From Candidatus Sodaliphilus limicaballi (GTDB lineage: Bacteria; Bacteroidota; Bacteroidia; Bacteroidales; Muribaculaceae), in the NCBI GenBank assembly GCA_018065815.1, contig JAGHSP010000154.1, positions 1-8,482 of the forward strand: DNA of 8,482 nucleotides. The letters run 5' to 3'. The position numbers were made by a program, and so were the translations under genes. Position 1 is the stretch's first letter. Each line of letters opens with the position of its first letter. Positions 5,775 through 8,482 of the stretch are shown piece after piece. The notes beneath the pieces were generated by a model, which saw only the letters and a program-made list of their open reading frames with translations, ran no database searches and was not told where the DNA came from.

Positions 5775-7418
5775 ATGGCAAATATTCCCGAGTTCAAGTA
5801 TGCACCCATGTTCCAACTGGGCGAAGACAAGACCGAATACCGCCTCCTCACTAAGGAAGGCGTGAGCGTAGGTGACTTTGAAGGCAAAGAAATCGTTAAA
5901 GTCACTCCCGAAGCTCTCGAGCTGCTGGCACAGCAGGCATTCCACGATGTGGAGTTCATGCTGCGTCGCGAACACAACGAGCAGGTGGCTGCAATCCTCA
6001 ACGATCCCGAGGCAAGCGAGAACGACAAATATGTAGCGCTCCAGTTCCTGCGCAACGCCGAGACTGCCGCCAAGGGCGTGCTCCCCTTCTGCCAAGATAC
6101 AGGCACTGCAATCATCCATGGCGAGAAAGGCCAGCAGGTGTGGACAGGATTTGAGGACGAAGAGGCTCTGTCAAAGGGCGTTTACAATACCTTCACACAG
6201 GACAACCTGCGCTACTCGCAGAATGCTCCCCTCAACATGTATGACGAGGTGAACACTCGCTGCAACCTGCCCGCACAGATTGATATTGAGGCAGTTGAGG
6301 GCGCTGAATACCGCTTCGTCATGGTGGCTAAGGGCGGTGGCTCGGCCAACAAGACATATTTCTACCCCATGACCAAGGCTACCATCCAGAACGAAGGCAC
6401 TCTCCTCCCCTTCCTGGTAGAGAAGATGAAGTCGCTGGGTACCGCTGCTTGCCCCCCCTATCACATCGCATTCGTGATTGGCGGCACAAGCGCTGAGAAG
6501 AACCTGCTCACAGTGAAGCTCGCTTCAATCAAATACTACGACGAACTGCCCACCACCGGCGACGAGACCGGCCGCGCATTCCGCGACATCGACCTGGAAC
6601 AGAAGCTGCTCGTTGAGGCTCACAAGATCGGTCTGGGCGCACAGTTTGGCGGCAAGCACATGGCTCACGACATCCGCGTGATTCGTCTGCCTCGCCACGG
6701 CGCATCTTGCCCCATCGGCATGGGCGTTAGCTGCTCGGCCGACCGCAACATCAAGGCTAAAATCAACAAGGACGGTATCTGGCTGGAGAAGATGGACGCT
6801 ACTCCCACCGAACTGATTCCCGAAGAACTTCGTCAACCCGGCGAGGGCGGCAACGGTGTGGTTATCGACCTTGACAAAGGCATCGACGCGGTGCGCGCCG
6901 AGCTCACCAAGTATCCCGTCAGCACCCGCGTTAACCTCAAGGGTACTATCATCGTGGCTCGCGACATCGCTCACGCTAAACTCAAAGCACGTCTCGACGC
7001 TGGCGAGGGTATGCCCCAGTACTTCAAGGACCACCCCATCCTGTATGCGGGTCCCGCCAAGACTCCCGAAGGCTATCCCTGCGGCTCAATGGGCCCCACT
7101 ACCGCTAACCGCATGGACCCCTATGTAGATGAGTTCCAAGACAATGGCGCATCACTCGTGATGATTGCCAAGGGTAACCGCGGCCAGGAAGTTACCGACG
7201 CTTGCAAGAAGCACGGCGGTTTCTACCTGGGTACAATCGGCGGCGTTGCCGCAGTTCTGTCACAGAGCAGCATCAAGAGCATCGAGTGCGTTGAGTATCC
7301 CGAACTCGGCATGGAGGCAATCTGGAAGATCACCGTTGAAGACTTCCCCGCATTCATCCTAGTGGACGACAAGGGCAACGACTTCTTCAAGACCATCGCC
7401 AAGTGCCCCCTGCACTAA
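5775..7418 (+). CDS. Class I fumarate hydratase (4Fe-4S, alpha-beta fused)
   Basis: It interconverts fumarate and L-malate in the cytoplasm. In anaerobic Bacteroidales it serves the reductive branch (oxaloacetate to malate to fumarate to succinate) that feeds fumarate reductase. At 547 residues it matches the single-chain FumA/FumB type, with the alpha domain about 1-330 and the beta domain about 335-547. The expected cluster ligands are at Cys106 (PFCQDTGTA), Cys226 (TAACPPYH) and Cys320 (GMGVSCSADRN). By spacing relative to the known Leishmania class I structure, Asp108, Arg146, Gly189, His308 (PRHGASC), Arg396, Thr442/Thr443/Arg446 (TTANR) and Lys466 (KGNRGQ) occupy the active-site positions, so it looks fully functional. 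The cluster predicts oxygen sensitivity. The ATG at 5775 follows an A-rich leader without SD. It stands alone, divergent from the pseudouridine synthase gene and convergent with the LRR gene, so it is probably monocistronic. Confidence 0.97.
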   Translation: MANIPEFKYAPMFQLGEDKTEYRLLTKEGVSVGDFEGKEIVKVTPEALELLAQQAFHDVEFMLRREHNEQVAAILNDPEASENDKYVALQFLRNAETAAKGVLPFCQDTGTAIIHGEKGQQVWTGFEDEEALSKGVYNTFTQDNLRYSQNAPLNMYDEVNTRCNLPAQIDIEAVEGAEYRFVMVAKGGGSANKTYFYPMTKATIQNEGTLLPFLVEKMKSLGTAACPPYHIAFVIGGTSAEKNLLTVKLASIKYYDELPTTGDETGRAFRDIDLEQKLLVEAHKIGLGAQFGGKHMAHDIRVIRLPRHGASCPIGMGVSCSADRNIKAKINKDGIWLEKMDATPTELIPEELRQPGEGGNGVVIDLDKGIDAVRAELTKYPVSTRVNLKGTIIVARDIAHAKLKARLDAGEGMPQYFKDHPILYAGPAKTPEGYPCGSMGPTTANRMDPYVDEFQDNGASLVMIAKGNRGQEVTDACKKHGGFYLGTIGGVAAVLSQSSIKSIECVEYPELGMEAIWKITVEDFPAFILVDDKGNDFFKTIAKCPLH

Positions 7419-7447
7419 TCTGCTCCCACAGAGTTACAGAGGACACT

Positions 7448-7497
7448 GAGAGATAAATAAACTACGGATTATCTGATATTTCTGATTTTTATCTCTC
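7448..7497. repeat. 10-bp perfect inverted repeat with imperfect G/C-rich flanks
   Basis: GAGAGATAAA (7448-7457) is repeated inverted as TTTATCTCTC (7488-7497), a perfect 10-bp stem with a 30-base A/T-rich spacer. Outside the perfect arms the flanks are loosely complementary (cacagagttacagagg near 7428-7442 against the C-rich complement of ctcgcagaactcgggg near 7504-7519). CTCGGGGAA also occurs twice directly, at 7495-7503 and 7513-7521. No U-tract follows the stem, so it is not a simple terminator. It could be a degenerate repeat or MITE-like element, or a 3'-UTR hairpin of the fumarase mRNA. Confidence 0.6.
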
Positions 7498-7571
7498 GGG
7501 GAACTCGCAGAACTCGGGGAATTAATTTTCAACTGAAAGAACCGGGTGTAGCGAGTTCAATGGAGTGAGTA

Positions 7572-7598
7572 GCGGTCAGTGGGCGAAGCCCATGCCGC
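7572..7598. repeat. Hairpin with GAA loop in the intergenic G/C-rich segment
   Basis: TGGGC (7580-7584) and GCCCA (7588-7592) form a perfect 5-bp stem around GAA. The helix continues through CA/TG (7577-7578 with 7593-7594) and GCGG/CCGC (7572-7575 with 7595-7598), with single-base bulges at 7576 and 7579. That gives 11 pairs in 27 bases. It could form on either strand. I do not recognise a named RNA family. Confidence 0.5.
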
Positions 7599-7651
7599 AA
7601 CCGGCGAACCCCCGTTACATTATTCGAAATTATAAGAAATCCCCTTTATAG

Positions 7652-7691
7652 CACCAGGCTTGACCGATGTGGTCAAGCCTGGTGAATTTTC
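7652..7691 (+). terminator. Strong hairpin terminator between convergent genes
   Basis: CACCAGGCTTGACC (7652-7665) and GGTCAAGCCTGGTG (7671-7684) form a perfect 14-bp stem with loop GATGT. On the plus strand it is followed by AATTTTCT, a modest U-tract, so it can end the fumarase transcript about 235 nt after its stop. It also lies only about 27 bp past the stop of the minus-strand LRR gene and may serve both directions, although the minus-side U-tract is poor (CTATAAAGG). Confidence 0.8.
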
Positions 7692-7711
7692 TATTCATAC
7701 TTTACGAGAAA

Positions 7712-8482
7712 TTAGTTTTTCCCGAGGATGATATTGATGATTTCGTTGGCATCACTGATATCTACAACGCCGTCGCCAGTGACATCGGCACGGCCATCAT
7801 ATTTTGACGCTTCATCCTTAGCCAGGATAACATTGATAAGCACATTGGCATCACTGATATCCACAACACCATTGCCATCAGCGTCACCTGTAATATCATC
7901 GTTGAATTCAAGGATAGTATTAAACTCATCCCACATCATATATTGCTTATAAATGTCAACACATCCCTTGGGGACATACAGAATCGCATTATTATAAGTA
8001 TTACCATCAAAAATATCATTTTCAAGAGCAATGGGTTGTTTACTCTTTACATAAATACTTTCCAACCCACAACCAGAGAACGCACCTCCTCCGATAGAAG
8101 TGACGGAGTTGGGGATGGTAATACTGGTGAGACCTGAGCAGTCATAGAACGCCGATTTCCCGATAGCAGTGACGGAGTTGGGGATGGTGACACTGGTGAG
8201 TTTTGACCGACCATCAGCCAAATAATCGGGTATAGATTTAACCTCATTTCCAATCTTTAGGGATGTTAATGGACACCCATCGAACCATGCATTTAACGAT
8301 GATGATGGTCCCTTACAATCAACCGCATTATACTCAACGCTGGTGAGTTTTGAGCAATAATAGAACGCACTGCTACCGATAGAAGTGACGGAGTTACCGA
8401 TGGTGACGCTGGTGAGACCTGAGCATTTATAGAACGCCGATTTCCCGATAGAAGTGACGGAGTTGGGGATGGTAACACTGGT
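7712..8482 (-). CDS. BspA-like leucine-rich-repeat protein with C-terminal dockerin repeats, C-terminal part (cut by window edge)
   Basis: This is a likely secreted or surface protein; its N-terminus and any signal peptide lie beyond the right edge. The frame is open from 8482 to the TAA at 7712 (256 codons visible). A TTG within it (8221) could be mistaken for a start, but the repeat pattern runs straight through it. Visible residues 1-139 are LRR_5/BspA-type repeats of about 23 residues with the pattern LTSVTIPNSVTSIGxxAFYxCS. The stretch 46-71 is an irregular 26-residue unit and 72-94 is degenerate. A cap of about 55 residues follows (VYVPKG-like AILYVPKGCVDIYKQY). Residues about 199-253 form a dockerin-like pair: GDADGNGVVDISDAN (Asp200, Asp202, Asn204, Asp208, Asp211) and ADVTGDGVVDISDAN (Asp233, Thr235, Asp237, Asp241, Asp244), two EF-hand-like calcium loops. 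BspA-type proteins are linked to adhesion, but no function is proven here; a cohesin partner is not visible. No T9SS sorting domain is present at the C-terminus. Confidence 0.93.
   Translation of the reverse strand, partial: TSVTIPNSVTSIGKSAFYKCSGLTSVTIGNSVTSIGSSAFYYCSKLTSVEYNAVDCKGPSSSLNAWFDGCPLTSLKIGNEVKSIPDYLADGRSKLTSVTIPNSVTAIGKSAFYDCSGLTSITIPNSVTSIGGGAFSGCGLESIYVKSKQPIALENDIFDGNTYNNAILYVPKGCVDIYKQYMMWDEFNTILEFNDDITGDADGNGVVDISDANVLINVILAKDEASKYDGRADVTGDGVVDISDANEIINIILGKN
7721..7888 (-). other. Dockerin type I-like domain within the LRR protein
   Basis: Two 12-position calcium loops have acidic or polar residues at 1, 3, 5, 9 and 12 (D-D-N-D-D and D-T-D-D-D), each followed by a helix of the type xxINxIL. 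The repeats share the block GVVDISDAN. The pattern is that of dockerins, which in cellulosomal bacteria bind cohesins. In Bacteroidales such modules commonly end secreted proteins in species without known cellulosomes, so the partner is unknown. Confidence 0.85.
8066..8482 (-). repeat. Tandem LRR-coding DNA repeats, period 69 bp
   Basis: Units on the minus strand are about 8482-8417 (partial), 8416-8348, 8347-8270 (26 codons, divergent), 8269-8201 (divergent), 8200-8132 and 8131-8066 (22 codons). The unit at 8482-8417 and the one at 8200-8132 differ at only four of 66 aligned bases, although two divergent units lie between them. The near-identity, including silent positions, points to recent duplication or gene conversion. 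Confidence 0.85.

Larger units (their letters stand above)
7419..7711. other. Structured intergenic region between convergent genes
   Basis: These 293 bases carry no gene I can support. They contain, left to right, an inverted-repeat block (about 7424-7521), a G/C-rich segment with a hairpin (about 7540-7615), and a strong terminator stem (7652-7684). The G/C-rich segments contrast with A/T-rich spacers. The layout resembles the multicopy intergenic repeats often found after genes in Bacteroidales, but copy number cannot be judged from one window. The middle part does not fold as a tRNA: no T-loop or CCA-end acceptor is visible. Confidence 0.7.

Noticed and set aside
5753..6119. Two overlapping 120-codon minus-strand frames across the fumarase start
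   Set aside because: They overlap each other and the fumarase 5' end and would run through its promoter and leader; no protein features.
6525..7034. 169-codon open frame antisense to the fumarase gene
   Set aside because: The sense frame has every fumarase catalytic residue; the antisense frame is a by-product of G/C-rich codon use and has no recognisable domain or start signal.
7540..7615. Possible tRNA in the G/C-rich intergenic segment
   Set aside because: There is one strong hairpin, but no T-arm consensus, anticodon arm or acceptor pairing could be placed.
7666..7670. 14-bp inverted repeat around 7652-7684 as an attachment site or IS end
   Set aside because: Its position just after two convergent genes and the T-rich tail fit a terminator better; no integrase, transposase or target duplication is visible.
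8221..8221. TTG at 8221 as the start of a 169-residue protein
   Set aside because: The frame stays open to the window edge and LRR repeats continue upstream of it, so it is an internal codon of a longer gene.
8047..8478. Repetitive out-of-frame minus-strand frames with SPTPSLLS-like units
   Set aside because: They come from the 69-bp LRR repeats: a period divisible by three keeps alternative frames open. The LRR-dockerin frame is the real one.
1..8482. CRISPR array, prophage, toxin-antitoxin or defence system
   Set aside because: No regularly spaced identical repeats with unique spacers, no phage or nuclease genes; the only tandem repeats encode LRR units.

Overview
The window reads as chromosomal DNA from an anaerobic gut-type member of the order Bacteroidales. 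The evidence is a SusC/SusD pair, sigma-ABfr style promoters (TTG/TTTG around -33 and TAnnTTTG around -7), A/T-rich leaders that mostly lack Shine-Dalgarno sites, a fused class I fumarase, and a BspA-like leucine-rich-repeat protein with a dockerin-type end. The style suggests Muribaculaceae or Prevotellaceae, but that is a weak inference. No plasmid, phage, CRISPR or transposase gene is visible.

Layout. Positions 1-1018 (minus) hold the N-terminal 339 codons of a SusD/RagB lipoprotein, cut by the left edge. Thirty bases upstream of it lies a complete SusC-type TonB-dependent transporter (1049-4411, minus). Both are read leftward as a susC-susD operon from a likely promoter at 4598-4630, with a leader of about 180 nt that contains a nested hairpin (4490-4539). 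No sensor, sigma/anti-sigma pair or glycan hydrolase lies in the window, so the substrate cannot be named. The 4412-4940 gap holds this promoter and leader, plus a strong minus-strand terminator (4738-4775) that should insulate susCD from the gene behind it.

Positions 4941-5615 (minus) encode a small RluA-family pseudouridine synthase. A 159-bp divergent intergenic region with back-to-back promoters separates it from a complete class I fumarate hydratase (5775-7418, plus), in which every Fe-S ligand and catalytic residue I could place is present.

Positions 7419-7711 carry no gene but are rich in structure: a 10-bp inverted repeat inside a G/C-rich imperfect repeat, a separate hairpin, and a 14-bp perfect-stem terminator between convergent genes. 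Positions 7712-8482 (minus) are the C-terminal end of a BspA-like LRR protein closed by two dockerin calcium loops. It is cut by the right edge, and its repeats are nearly identical at DNA level.

The genes do not form one pathway. They are a nutrient-uptake operon, an RNA-modification gene, a central-metabolism gene and a surface-protein gene side by side. I see no convincing new multi-gene system; the most interesting non-gene signals are the folded susC leader and the structured intergenic element after the fumarase.
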